Assembly (NCBI GenBank): GCA_049612785.1
Contig: JBMZBW010000015.1
Span: 1-36,458 of the forward strand
From: UBA7985 sp049612785
Lineage (GTDB): Bacteria > Pseudomonadota > Alphaproteobacteria > UBA7985
DNA: 36,458 nt
Reading direction: 5' to 3'
Within the stretch, counting starts at the first letter, position 1, and the number at the start of each line of letters is the position of its first letter. Both the position numbers and the translations under genes were made by a program. This document shows, piece by piece, positions 24,609 through 33,119 of this stretch. The notes below the pieces were generated by a model, which ran no database searches, was not told the DNA's origin, and saw only the letters and a list, made by a program, of their open reading frames with translations.

Positions 24609-27206
24609 CTACTTAGCTGCTTTTTTCGCAGCTGTCTTTTTTGCTGGCGCTTTCTTGGGTGCGGCCTTTTTCGCCGGAGCCTTCTTTTTTCCAGCCTTGG
24701 CGTCAATCAGCGCAATGGCTTCTTCAAGCGTCAGGGTCTTTGGATCTTTGTCTTTCGGGATGGTTGCGTTGGTGCGACCGTGTTTGACGTAAGGCCCATA
24801 GCGACCGTCATTGAGGGTGATTGGCTTTTCATCACTGGGGTGAACGCCAAGCTCAGTGCCCGGCGCGCCCTTGGCCTTCACCTTTTCCTGCTTTTCGACA
24901 ATCAGCGCGACGGCACGGTTCAAGCCGATTTCCAGCACGCTTTCGTCTTTCGGGATATTGGCGTAGGTCGAGCCCATCTTGACGAAAGGCCCAAAGCGGC
25001 CAATGCCTGCGGTGATCATCTCGCCCTCGTACTCGCCCACGTCACGGGGGAGAGCCAGCAGGTCGAGTGCCTTTTCATAGGTCAGATCAGACGGCTCCAA
25101 TCCCTTGGGCAGGGAGGCACGCTTTGGCTTTTTGCCTTCTTCCATATCGTCAGGCGTACCGATTTGGACGTACCAGCCGTATGGACCTTTTTTGAGGAAA
25201 ATGCCCAGACCCGTTTTCGGGTCCATGCCGATGGGTTCGTCTTCTTTTGGTGCCTGACGCGGCTGATCTGTACCGCGTGTCAGCTGATCGGTGAAACGAC
25301 ACTCAGGGTAGTTGCCACAACCGATGAATCCACCGGTTTTGCCGAATTTCAGTGAAAGACGCCCCGTTCCACAAGACGGACAGGCGCGCGGGTCGAAATC
25401 AATCGGTGAGCCGTCTTCCTTTTGCGTTGGGAAGAAGTGCGGGCCGAGGACTTCGTCCATCACGTCGATCACTTCCGTGATCCGAAGTTCCTTGGTCTCT
25501 TCTATCAGCGCGTGAAAGTCGGTCCAGAAGGCTGACAGAACATTTTTCCACTCAAGCCGCCCACCAGAAATATCATCCAGCTGTTCTTCGAGGTCTGCGG
25601 TAAAGTCGTATTCGACATAGCGGCGGAAAAAGTTGGACAGAAACGCCACAACCACGCGACCGCGCTCTGCCGGGATGAACCGCTTCTGGTCCAAACGCAC
25701 GTACTCGCGATCCTGCAAAACCGAGATAATCGAAGCATAGGTAGAAGGTCGACCAATGCCGAGCTCTTCCATCTTTTTCACCAGCGTTGCTTCGGTGTAG
25801 CGCGGTGGAGGCGCTGTGAAGTGCTGGTCGGCGATAACCTTCTCGCGGTTCAGCGTCTGGCCTTTTTCAAGGCGTGGGAGACGCTGTTCGCTGTCCTCAT
25901 CCGAGGGGTCATCGCGGCCTTCCTGGTAAACCTTGATGAAGCCGTCAAAAGCAAGAACAGAACCGGTTGCACGCAGTTGCGCTGCGCCAGCGTCAGCGTC
26001 GATATCAACACCGACCTGATCAAAAACGGCGGCTGACATCTGACAGGCAACGGTACGCTTCCAGATCAGCTGGTAGAGGCGCATCTGGTCGCGGTCGAGG
26101 ATCCCTTCGAGGTCAGCCGGCTTGCGGGAAAGCTGCGTCGGGCGCACCGCTTCGTGGGCTTCCTGAGCATTTTTGGCTTTGGATTTGTAAAATCGAGGGC
26201 TGTCAGGCAGATAGGCCGTGCCGTAGTCTGAGGCGATCAGTTCACGCGCACCATCGAGGGCCTCTTTCGACAGCTGCACGCCATCGGTTCGCATGTAGGT
26301 AATCAGGCCGACAGTTTCGCCGCCAATGTCCATCCCTTCGTACAGCTTCTGAGCCACGCGCATGGTGTGAGCGGCGGAGAAACCGAGTTTCCGGCTGGCC
26401 TCTTGCTGCATGGTGGAGGTGGTAAATGGCGGGGCTGGGTTCTGCTTGCGTTGCTTTTGCTCAATCTCCAGCACACGCAAAGTCGAAGCCTTTTCGACCA
26501 CGTTCTTAGCTGCGGTAGCATCGGCTTCGTTGCCCAAAGAAAACTTGGTGAGCTTTTTGCCGTCCAGGTGAGTCAGGCGCGCTGCGACCTGCTGTGATTT
26601 TCCGTCATTGAGCGTGGCAATTACGTCCCAGTATTCGACTGGCACAAAAGTTTCGATCTCCGCTTCACGCTCAGAAATCAGCCGCAAGGCGACCGACTGC
26701 ACTCGGCCCGCGGAGCGTGAACCCGGAAGTTTGCGCCACAGGATTGGAGAGAGGTTAAAGCCAACGAGGTAGTCCAAAGCACGGCGCGCCATGTAAGCGT
26801 CAACCAGATCCTGATCGACATTCCGCGGGTGCTGAAATGCTTCCTTAACCGCGTTCTTGGTGATCTCGTTAAAGACCACGCGCTGCACGTCTTTACCTTT
26901 GAGCTTGCCACGCTTTTCCAGCTCGTCCTGAATGTGCCAGGAAATCGCTTCGCCCTCACGATCAGGGTCGGTCGCGAGGATCAGTTGATCGTGGTTCTTG
27001 AGCGCTTTTTCTATATCTTTCAGACGCTTATTGCTGTCTGATTCGACCAGCCAAGACATCTCGAAGTCGTTGTCAGGGTCCACAGATCCGTCTTTTGCGG
27101 GCAGGTCACGGATGTGTCCGAAGCTGGCGAAAACTTCGAAATCCTTGCCCAGATACTTGTTGATGGTCTTCGCCTTGGATGGGGACTCAACGACAACAAC
27201 GGTCAT
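24609..27206 (-). CDS. topA: DNA topoisomerase I
   Basis: An 865-residue type IA topoisomerase that relaxes negative supercoils. The Toprim domain starts TVVVVESPSKAKTINKYLG and carries the metal triad D80, D82, E84 in ATDPDREGEAISWH. The active-site Tyr304 is in GLITYMRTDGVQLS; PGSRSAGRVQSVALRL and an FTTSTMQQEASRKLG segment are also present. The C-terminus has one four-Cys zinc finger (CPSCG...CGNYPEC) and then several topoisomerase C-terminal repeats with KxGRFGPFVK / DGRYGPYVKHGR. It ends in a Lys/Ala/Pro-rich histone-like tail (APAKKAAPKKAPAKK). It lies 60 nt downstream of dprA, its usual neighbour. Confidence 0.98.
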   Translation of the reverse strand: MTVVVVESPSKAKTINKYLGKDFEVFASFGHIRDLPAKDGSVDPDNDFEMSWLVESDSNKRLKDIEKALKNHDQLILATDPDREGEAISWHIQDELEKRGKLKGKDVQRVVFNEITKNAVKEAFQHPRNVDQDLVDAYMARRALDYLVGFNLSPILWRKLPGSRSAGRVQSVALRLISEREAEIETFVPVEYWDVIATLNDGKSQQVAARLTHLDGKKLTKFSLGNEADATAAKNVVEKASTLRVLEIEQKQRKQNPAPPFTTSTMQQEASRKLGFSAAHTMRVAQKLYEGMDIGGETVGLITYMRTDGVQLSKEALDGARELIASDYGTAYLPDSPRFYKSKAKNAQEAHEAVRPTQLSRKPADLEGILDRDQMRLYQLIWKRTVACQMSAAVFDQVGVDIDADAGAAQLRATGSVLAFDGFIKVYQEGRDDPSDEDSEQRLPRLEKGQTLNREKVIADQHFTAPPPRYTEATLVKKMEELGIGRPSTYASIISVLQDREYVRLDQKRFIPAERGRVVVAFLSNFFRRYVEYDFTADLEEQLDDISGGRLEWKNVLSAFWTDFHALIEETKELRITEVIDVMDEVLGPHFFPTQKEDGSPIDFDPRACPSCGTGRLSLKFGKTGGFIGCGNYPECRFTDQLTRGTDQPRQAPKEDEPIGMDPKTGLGIFLKKGPYGWYVQIGTPDDMEEGKKPKRASLPKGLEPSDLTYEKALDLLALPRDVGEYEGEMITAGIGRFGPFVKMGSTYANIPKDESVLEIGLNRAVALIVEKQEKVKAKGAPGTELGVHPSDEKPITLNDGRYGPYVKHGRTNATIPKDKDPKTLTLEEAIALIDAKAGKKKAPAKKAAPKKAPAKKTAAKKAAK

Positions 27207-27266
27207 GTATTTTTTCCGGCCCTAACAACATTGATAAGTGTGCTTAACGCTCACTGCGCTAACCAC

Positions 27267-28388
27267 CTAAATGAGGCGACAAACCATATTTCCAGCGGTG
27301 CGCTCGACGATTCCGCCAAGCTCCAATTCCACCAGAGCTGCCGCCCCTAATCGGGCGGGTAATTGGCATTCACGATAGAGTTCGTCAATGGCGCAGGGTG
27401 TTGGAGAGAGAACTTTTAGCAGCGCGTCTCGCGCATTTCGGACGTCATCATCGGACAATTGCGTCAGTATTTTGGGTTGTTCGGAGCGCCCGGATGGTTC
27501 GTGTAAGTCATCCATAGAAGGCAGGCTGTCCAGAATATCCTGCGCGCTACAAACAAGCGTTGCGCCGTCCTTAAGGAGCTGGTTTGTCCCTTCAGCTCTT
27601 GGGTCCAGCGGATTGCCGGGGACAGCGCAAACCTCGCGAGAGAAATCGGCGGCATAGCGGGCTGTGATCAGCGACCCGGAGCGGTGCGCAGCTTCGACAA
27701 CCACAGTCGCGGCACTCATTCCCGCAATGATTCGATTTCGATGCGGGAAGTGCCGGGCCGTGGGCTGCATTCCAAACGGCATTTCCGCAATGACGACCGA
27801 ATGTTCGACGATTGCGCGGTAAAGGTCATTGTGTTCCCGAGGGTAAATGATGTCTACACCGCCAGCAACGACAGCAACCGTTCCCGACTTGATTGTCGAT
27901 GCGTGAACGGCTGCATCAATACCGCGAGCCAGACCGGAGACGATGGTGAAACCCTCCGCAGACAGACCTTCGGCCAATTTGCCTGCAAACCTTGCACCAT
28001 TGGTTGAGGCGTTGCGCGCGCCAACCATGCCGATAGCCGGTCTGGGCAGGTGTTCGGTCTTACCAAGAACGGACAGAACCGGCGGGGGATCGTTAATCTG
28101 ACGCAAGAGCGGCGGGTAGACTGTATCCGCTGTGGTAATCAAGCTTCCGCCCAAAGCCCGCAGTTTGCGATACTCCTGCTCGGCAAGTTCGGATGAATAG
28201 GGAACCAGCGGGTTTTTTGCGCCGCCCCGAATGGAAAGTTCAGGCAAAGCTTCCAGAGCATCAGCGGCACTGCCAAAGCGCTCCAGGAGTGACCAGAAAG
28301 AGTGTGGGCCGATCCGCTTGGTTCGGATCAGGCGCAACCAGGCGCCGCGCTCTGCTGGTTCGATCAAACGAGGAGAGAAATAAGACAT
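27267..28388 (-). CDS. dprA: DNA-processing protein DprA
   Basis: A 373-residue protein that binds single-stranded DNA and loads RecA during natural transformation. It has a SAM-like N-terminal region (about 10-80), the Rossmann-fold core and a C-terminal winged-helix domain (DELYRECQLPARLGAAALVEL). Core motifs are IGMVGARNASTNG, VSGLARGIDAAVHASTI, AVVAGGVDIIYPREHN, FPHRNRIIAGMS and AAHRSGSLITARYA. Its presence does not prove competence, because DprA is widespread. The gene order dprA-topA-rnr is common in alphaproteobacteria; plsY, often just upstream, is not here. Confidence 0.97.
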   Translation of the reverse strand: MSYFSPRLIEPAERGAWLRLIRTKRIGPHSFWSLLERFGSAADALEALPELSIRGGAKNPLVPYSSELAEQEYRKLRALGGSLITTADTVYPPLLRQINDPPPVLSVLGKTEHLPRPAIGMVGARNASTNGARFAGKLAEGLSAEGFTIVSGLARGIDAAVHASTIKSGTVAVVAGGVDIIYPREHNDLYRAIVEHSVVIAEMPFGMQPTARHFPHRNRIIAGMSAATVVVEAAHRSGSLITARYAADFSREVCAVPGNPLDPRAEGTNQLLKDGATLVCSAQDILDSLPSMDDLHEPSGRSEQPKILTQLSDDDVRNARDALLKVLSPTPCAIDELYRECQLPARLGAAALVELELGGIVERTAGNMVCRLI

Positions 28389-28454
28389 GGCTCTTCAATA
28401 ACGAGCCTTTAGCCTTCGTCAACTTTTTGATTGAACTATATTCAAAAAATCAAC

Positions 28455-28964
28455 CTAAAGGGCATCTAGCGCAGACTGCAGTATGATAACGGCGGCCATT
28501 TGATCGACGACCTTTCTGCGTTTGTTGCGAGTCATGTCCATGTCGTTGATCAGGAATTTCTCAACCATTGCAGAGGTCAAACGCTCATCCCAGAGCAGGA
28601 TCGGGAGATCAATGCTGGCGAGTGTTCGCAGGTTTCGGGCGAAGGCGATGGTGGCCTGACAGCGCGGACCCTGGCTGCCATCCATCTGCAGGGGCCAACC
28701 CAGCACGATCCCGCGAATATCTCTTTCGCCTATGATCTGGCGCAGCCGCTCGGCATCGGACGAGAATTTTTTGGCTCTCACAAGTGTTTCAACTGGTGAG
28801 GCAACGGACTGCAGACCATCGGAAACCGCGATTCCGATCTTTTTGTCGCCGAAATCGATTCCAAGCAGCCGATCGCCGGTGCCGATTGCTTCACGCATAC
28901 CAGCCAAATCGACTTCTTGGAAACTTCGACCCTTGTTTGGTGAGGGCTTGTGTTGATCGCTCAT
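28455..28964 (-). CDS. ruvX: Putative pre-16S rRNA nuclease (YqgF/RuvX)
   Basis: A 169-residue RNase H-fold protein. The family motifs are LLGIDFGDKKIGIAVSD, RGIVLGWPLQMDGSQGPRC, LWDERLTSAMVEKFL and VDQMAAVIILQSALD; the Asp and Glu residues in these blocks form the metal site. It processes the 5' end of 16S pre-rRNA and was first proposed as a Holliday-junction resolvase. A basic ~30-residue N-terminal extension is present. The ATG at 28964 is preferred over an in-frame GTG at 28970; the ribosome-binding site is weak for both. It is divergent from gatC with 62 nt between, which must hold both promoters. Confidence 0.95.
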   Translation of the reverse strand: MSDQHKPSPNKGRSFQEVDLAGMREAIGTGDRLLGIDFGDKKIGIAVSDGLQSVASPVETLVRAKKFSSDAERLRQIIGERDIRGIVLGWPLQMDGSQGPRCQATIAFARNLRTLASIDLPILLWDERLTSAMVEKFLINDMDMTRNKRRKVVDQMAAVIILQSALDAL

Positions 28965-29026
28965 AGTCACGCTGCTACCAAGAAATCAGACAGATAGACA
29001 TCATTTCCTGAGACAAAGTCCCCTAA

Positions 29027-29314
29027 ATGAGCATCACCAGAGAAACTGTAGAACAGGCAGCGCGCTTGGCGCGGCTTACTGTTGCCGAAGAAGACAAGGA
29101 TCGATTAGCTGGCGAATTGTCGGCCATCCTTGGTTTTGTTGAGCAGCTTGACGCCATTAATACGGATGACGTCGAGCCGCTTACGTCGGTTGTCGGCGCA
29201 ACGGCGCGCATGCGCAAAGATGTTGTGAACGCTGGCGATTACCCCGAGCGCGTTCTGGCAAATGCCCCGGACCGGGTCACGGACTTTTATGCCGTGCCTA
29301 AAGTGGTTGAGTAG
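29027..29314 (+). CDS. gatC: Asp/Glu-tRNA amidotransferase subunit C
   Basis: A 95-residue subunit that wraps around GatA and stabilises the GatCAB complex. It opens with SITRETVEQAARLARLTVAEED and continues through LSAILGFVEQLDAINTDDVEPL. The ending, ANAPDRVTDFYAVPKVVE, is the usual GatC C-terminus. Length is normal. The ATG at 29027 has no strong ribosome-binding site. It is the first gene of gatC-gatA-gatB, 12 nt before gatA. Confidence 0.97.
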   Translation: MSITRETVEQAARLARLTVAEEDKDRLAGELSAILGFVEQLDAINTDDVEPLTSVVGATARMRKDVVNAGDYPERVLANAPDRVTDFYAVPKVVE

Positions 29315-29326
29315 GGGGACTGTAAC

Positions 29327-30820
29327 ATGAGTGAACTCAATCGATTGACGATCGCCGAAGCGCGGCAGGGTATGTCCGAAGGTAAGTTTTCCTCGGTTGA
29401 ACTGACCCAGTCTTGTGTCGACGCTATGGAAGCACGCGCTGACCTTGGCGCTTATATCACGCCGACGCCCGAGGCAGCGCTGGAAGCGGCTGCGGAAGCT
29501 GACAAGAAGCGTGCTGCGGGTGAGGAAGGCGCGCTGCTGGGCATTCCGCTGGGGATCAAGGACCTGTTCTGTACCGAAGGCGTGCAGACAACAGCCGCAT
29601 CCCGGATCCTGGAGGGCTTCAAGCCGACATATGAAAGTACCGTGACCAGCAACCTGCTGCGGGACGGTGCTGTCTTTCTTGGCAAGCTGAACCTTGATGA
29701 ATTCGCAATGGGCTCATCCAATACGACATCTTACTACGGCAATGTCGTAAATCCGTGGCAGTCCAGCGAAAAGCCGGACATGCAGTTGGTTCCCGGTGGC
29801 TCTTCGGGTGGTTCAGCCTCTGCGGTTGCGGCGCGTCTTTGTCTGGGTGCGACTGGCACGGATACGGGCGGTTCCATTCGTCAGCCTGCTGCTTTCTGTG
29901 GGATCACTGGCCTGAAGCCAACTTATGGGCGGTGCTCGCGATGGGGCGTTGTCGCCTTTGCTTCATCGCTTGATCAGGCCGGACCTATGGCGCGGTCGGT
30001 TGAGGATTGCGGGATATTGCTGGGTTCCATGGCGGGTTACGATCCAATGGATACAACCTCGGTCGATACGCCCGTGCCGGATTACACGGCTGAGTTGGGC
30101 GCTGGGGTTAAGGGGCTGAAGATCGGCATTCCGAAAGAATACCGTGTCGATGGCATGCCTGAAGAAATCGAGAAGTTGTGGATGGAAACGGCGGATAAGC
30201 TCCGGGACCAAGGCGCAGAGATCGTCGATATCTCCCTGCCGCACACGCATTCCGCGCTGCCAGCCTATTACATCGTCGCACCTGCAGAAGCGTCCTCTAA
30301 CCTCGCACGCTATGACGGTGTTCGGTACGGCTTCCGCGCCGATGCTCCAGAGGGGCTGCCAGAGTTTTCCAGCCTCGAAGAAATGTACGCCACGACGCGC
30401 GCAGAAGGTTTCGGGCCGGAAGTGCAGCGCCGGATCATGATTGGCGCTTACGTGTTGTCCGCCGGTTTCTACGATGCCTACTACAACAAGGCCCGCCGGG
30501 TTCGGACCTTGATCGCTAAGGATTTTACCGACGCTTTCGGTCAGGTCGATGCGATCCTGACCCCGACGACGCCAAGCCCTGCCTTTGGCATCACCGAGGA
30601 GCCAACTGGCGTCGAAATGTACATGAACGATGTATTCACGGTTCCTGCTTCCATGGCTGGGATCCCCGGTATCTCCGTGCCGGTGGGCCTATCCAAAGCC
30701 GGTCTGCCGCTTGGCGTTCAGTTGCTGGGCAAGCCGTTCGAAGAAGTCGGGCTGCTTCGCGTGGCACAGGCGGTGGAAAGCGCCGCAGGCTTTAGCGCAA
30801 CACCCCAGTTGATGGCTTAA
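29327..30820 (+). CDS. gatA: Asp/Glu-tRNA amidotransferase subunit A
   Basis: A 497-residue amidase-signature enzyme that hydrolyses glutamine and channels ammonia to GatB. The Ser-cisSer-Lys triad is visible as K78 in LGIPLGIKDLF, the Ser pair in VPGGSSGGSAS (S159-S160) and the nucleophile S183 in GTDTGGSIRQPAAF. MARSVEDCGILL and LTPTTPSPAFG are further family blocks. With GatC and GatB it converts misacylated Glu-tRNAGln (and Asp-tRNAAsn where formed) to the correct amide, as expected where glutaminyl-tRNA synthetase is missing. Confidence 0.98.
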   Translation: MSELNRLTIAEARQGMSEGKFSSVELTQSCVDAMEARADLGAYITPTPEAALEAAAEADKKRAAGEEGALLGIPLGIKDLFCTEGVQTTAASRILEGFKPTYESTVTSNLLRDGAVFLGKLNLDEFAMGSSNTTSYYGNVVNPWQSSEKPDMQLVPGGSSGGSASAVAARLCLGATGTDTGGSIRQPAAFCGITGLKPTYGRCSRWGVVAFASSLDQAGPMARSVEDCGILLGSMAGYDPMDTTSVDTPVPDYTAELGAGVKGLKIGIPKEYRVDGMPEEIEKLWMETADKLRDQGAEIVDISLPHTHSALPAYYIVAPAEASSNLARYDGVRYGFRADAPEGLPEFSSLEEMYATTRAEGFGPEVQRRIMIGAYVLSAGFYDAYYNKARRVRTLIAKDFTDAFGQVDAILTPTTPSPAFGITEEPTGVEMYMNDVFTVPASMAGIPGISVPVGLSKAGLPLGVQLLGKPFEEVGLLRVAQAVESAAGFSATPQLMA

Positions 30821-30834
30821 GGGAGAAGAATTCC

Positions 30835-32286
30835 ATGGCACAGACCATCAAAGGCCAAACCGGCGAGTGGGAAATCGTCATCGGCATGGAAGTCCATGCG
30901 CAGGTGCTCTCTGAGTCCAAACTGTTTTCCGGCGCGTCCACGACCTTCGGCAAAGCACCCAATCATAACGTCGCGCTCGTCGATGCCGCGCTTCCGGGCA
31001 TGCTGCCTGTTCTCAATGAGGAATGCGTGCGGCAGGCCGTGCGCTCGGGCCTCGGGATCAAGGCGCAGATCAATTTGTACAGCGTGTTTGACCGCAAAAA
31101 CTACTTTTATGCGGATTTGCCCCAAGGCTATCAGATCAGCCAGCTCTACCACCCGATTGTGGGTGAGGGTGAGCTAACCATTGACCTGGAAGAAGGTGAG
31201 AGCCGCGTCATTGGGATCGAGCGGATCCATCTGGAGCAAGACGCCGGTAAATCGATCCACGATCAGGATCCGCATCGCTCGTTCATTGACTTGAACCGCA
31301 CAGGCGTGGCGCTGATGGAAATTGTCTCCAAGCCTGATTTGCGCGGCGGTGATGAAGCATCGGCCTACATGACCAAGTTGCGGTCCATCCTGCGTTATCT
31401 CGGCACCTGTGACGGTAACATGGAACAGGGATCGATGCGGGCAGACGTAAACGTATCGGTCAGGCCTGTTGGTTCAACAGAACTCGGCACGCGGACGGAA
31501 ACCAAGAACGTAAACTCAGTCCGCTTCATCCGTCAGGCTGTTGAATACGAAGCACGCCGTCAGGTGGAGCTGCTGGAAAGTGGTGGTGAGGTCGTTCAGG
31601 AAACCCGTCTTTACGATCCGACCAAAGGCGAAACCCGTTCCATGCGGTCTAAGGAAGAAGCGCACGATTACCGCTATTTCCCTGACCCGGATCTGCTGCC
31701 GCTGCAGCTCGATCAGGCTTTCGTGGACGCCATTGCCGCTGATCTGCCAGAGCTGCCCGACGAGAAACGGGCGAGGTTTGAGGCTGAGTACGGCCTTTCG
31801 ACCTATGATGCAGGCGTGCTGGTCGCGGAAAAGGAAACAGGCGATTTCTTCGAGACCGTCGCCAAGGGGCGCGATGCCAAGCTTGCGGCAAACTGGGTCA
31901 TGGGCGAGCTCTTTGGAGCGCTGAACAAAGCGGGGGTGGAGTTGGCTAACTCTCCGGTGTCTGCAGATGCGCTGGGCGGCCTCATTGAGGCTATTGCCAG
32001 CGACACGATCTCGGGGCGCACGGCGAAGGACGTCTTCGCAACCATGTTCGAAACCGGCAAGTCCGCCGATACAATTATCGAAGAACAGGGCCTCAAGCAG
32101 ATTTCAGACGAAGGCGCAATCGAAGCTGCACTCGACGAAATCATCGCGGCAAACCCGGCTCAGGTCGAAAAAGCCAAGGAAAACCCGAAGCTCAAAGGCT
32201 GGTTTGTCGGCCAGGTCATGAAAGCCACGGGCGGGCAGGCCAACCCGGGCGTTGTCAATAAACTCATCAACCAGAAACTCGGCTAG
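30835..32286 (+). CDS. gatB: Asp/Glu-tRNA amidotransferase subunit B
   Basis: A 483-residue subunit that binds the misacylated tRNA and does the ATP-dependent transamidation. The N-terminal catalytic cradle shows EIVIGMEVHAQVLSESKLFSGAS, FDRKNYFYADLPQGYQISQ, DLNRTGVALMEIVSKPD and EQGSMRADVNVSVRPVG. The middle has EARRQVELLESGGEV and SKEEAHDYRYFPDPDL. A C-terminal helical and YqeY-like tail ends in GQANPGVVNKLINQKL. AGGGAGAAG lies just before the ATG at 30835. It is 14 nt after gatA. Confidence 0.98.
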   Translation: MAQTIKGQTGEWEIVIGMEVHAQVLSESKLFSGASTTFGKAPNHNVALVDAALPGMLPVLNEECVRQAVRSGLGIKAQINLYSVFDRKNYFYADLPQGYQISQLYHPIVGEGELTIDLEEGESRVIGIERIHLEQDAGKSIHDQDPHRSFIDLNRTGVALMEIVSKPDLRGGDEASAYMTKLRSILRYLGTCDGNMEQGSMRADVNVSVRPVGSTELGTRTETKNVNSVRFIRQAVEYEARRQVELLESGGEVVQETRLYDPTKGETRSMRSKEEAHDYRYFPDPDLLPLQLDQAFVDAIAADLPELPDEKRARFEAEYGLSTYDAGVLVAEKETGDFFETVAKGRDAKLAANWVMGELFGALNKAGVELANSPVSADALGGLIEAIASDTISGRTAKDVFATMFETGKSADTIIEEQGLKQISDEGAIEAALDEIIAANPAQVEKAKENPKLKGWFVGQVMKATGGQANPGVVNKLINQKLG

Positions 32287-32298
32287 GAGTTGTAAAGA

Positions 32299-32682
32299 AT
32301 GTCTGAACGCAAGCTGATTTCGACGGGCTCTCCTTTTGAAAAGGTCGCCGGCTACTCGCGCGCGGTGCGGGTGGGCAACATGGTCTACGTCGCTGGGACC
32401 ACGGGTTACGACTACGAAACGATGACCTTGCCAGAAGACGTGACGGAGCAGGCTCGTAACTGCATGGAAACGATCAAGAAGGCGTTGGCCGACGCGGGAG
32501 CTTCACTGGAGCAAGTCGTGCGTGCGCACTATTACGTGACAGACCAGAGCTACGGTGAAGAAGTCTTCAAGCTGGTTGGTTCGTACTTCGCCGATATTCG
32601 TCCCGCAGCGACGATGGTGGTTTGCGGTCTTCTTAACGATGACATGAAGGTCGAAATCGAAGTCACGGCTCAAATCGAATAG
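32299..32682 (+). CDS. RidA-family protein lacking the catalytic arginine
   Basis: A 127-residue member of the Rid/YjgF/UK114 family (trimeric chorismate-mutase-like fold). RAVRVGNMVYVAGTTGYDYE, EQARNCMETIKKALADAGAS and VEIEVTAQIE are the family blocks. RidA enzymes that deaminate reactive enamines need an Arg in a PARS/PART motif near the C-terminus; here the aligned segment is RPAATMVV, so that Arg is Ala. This places it with the non-RidA subfamilies, whose functions are mostly undefined. It lies 12 nt after gatB with AGGAG upstream and is probably in the same transcript. Confidence 0.85.
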   Translation: MSERKLISTGSPFEKVAGYSRAVRVGNMVYVAGTTGYDYETMTLPEDVTEQARNCMETIKKALADAGASLEQVVRAHYYVTDQSYGEEVFKLVGSYFADIRPAATMVVCGLLNDDMKVEIEVTAQIE

Positions 32683-32687
32683 TACCT

Positions 32688-33119
32688 ATGGCAGCGACGC
32701 GACCCGTAACTTCACCGCGCCGTCACCTTCGATTGACGAAACACGAGCAGCAGCGGTTGGAAACCCATCGCTACAGCTACGCTTTTATCGTCCTGTCCCT
32801 GATTCTTGGTAGCCTGAGCCTGCTGAACTCCTTTGTTCAGCAGGATTTCACTTGGTTCCAACGCAGTGGTTCGCTCATCACCATCTTTGGTCTGGCGCAC
32901 GTGCAGCGCTTCGGGCGTCTCAATCCTCGGGTTCAGGCAGAGATTGAGAAGCATCACTCAGCCGACGATCAGGCTGAATTGGACAATCTCTTTGATGTCT
33001 GCCGCACACGGGTTCAGGATCGAGCATCCATCATTGCGGGCGTTATCTCGCTTCCCGGTACGCTGATCTGGGGCTACGGTGATCTGCTTGGCTGTTTGTT
33101 TTACGAGTGCACACCATGA
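32688..33119 (+). CDS. Small membrane protein of unknown function
   Basis: A 143-residue protein I do not recognise with certainty. After a basic, Arg-rich N-terminus (about 30 residues) it has hydrophobic segments near residues 30-50, 58-72 and 113-138, separated by a charged, His/Asp-rich region (about 78-112). The last segment reads VISLPGTLIWGYGDLLGCLFYE; a resemblance to YrhK-like membrane domains is possible but weak. Support for it being real: it starts 5 nt after the RidA-family stop and its TGA overlaps the ATG of the next gene in ATGA, as expected in a coupled operon. Confidence 0.65.
   Translation: MAATRPVTSPRRHLRLTKHEQQRLETHRYSYAFIVLSLILGSLSLLNSFVQQDFTWFQRSGSLITIFGLAHVQRFGRLNPRVQAEIEKHHSADDQAELDNLFDVCRTRVQDRASIIAGVISLPGTLIWGYGDLLGCLFYECTP

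Noticed and set aside
24609..24700. Short Lys-Ala-Lys repeats at the end of topA as a possible DNA repeat element
   Set aside because: The repetition comes from the Lys/Ala-rich tail of topoisomerase I, a common low-complexity coding tail, and not from a mobile or structural repeat.
23917..24792. 291-codon plus-strand frame antisense to rnr and topA
   Set aside because: It is an antisense shadow of two certain genes, with a Ser/Arg-rich composition typical of reverse-frame translation and no recognisable motif.
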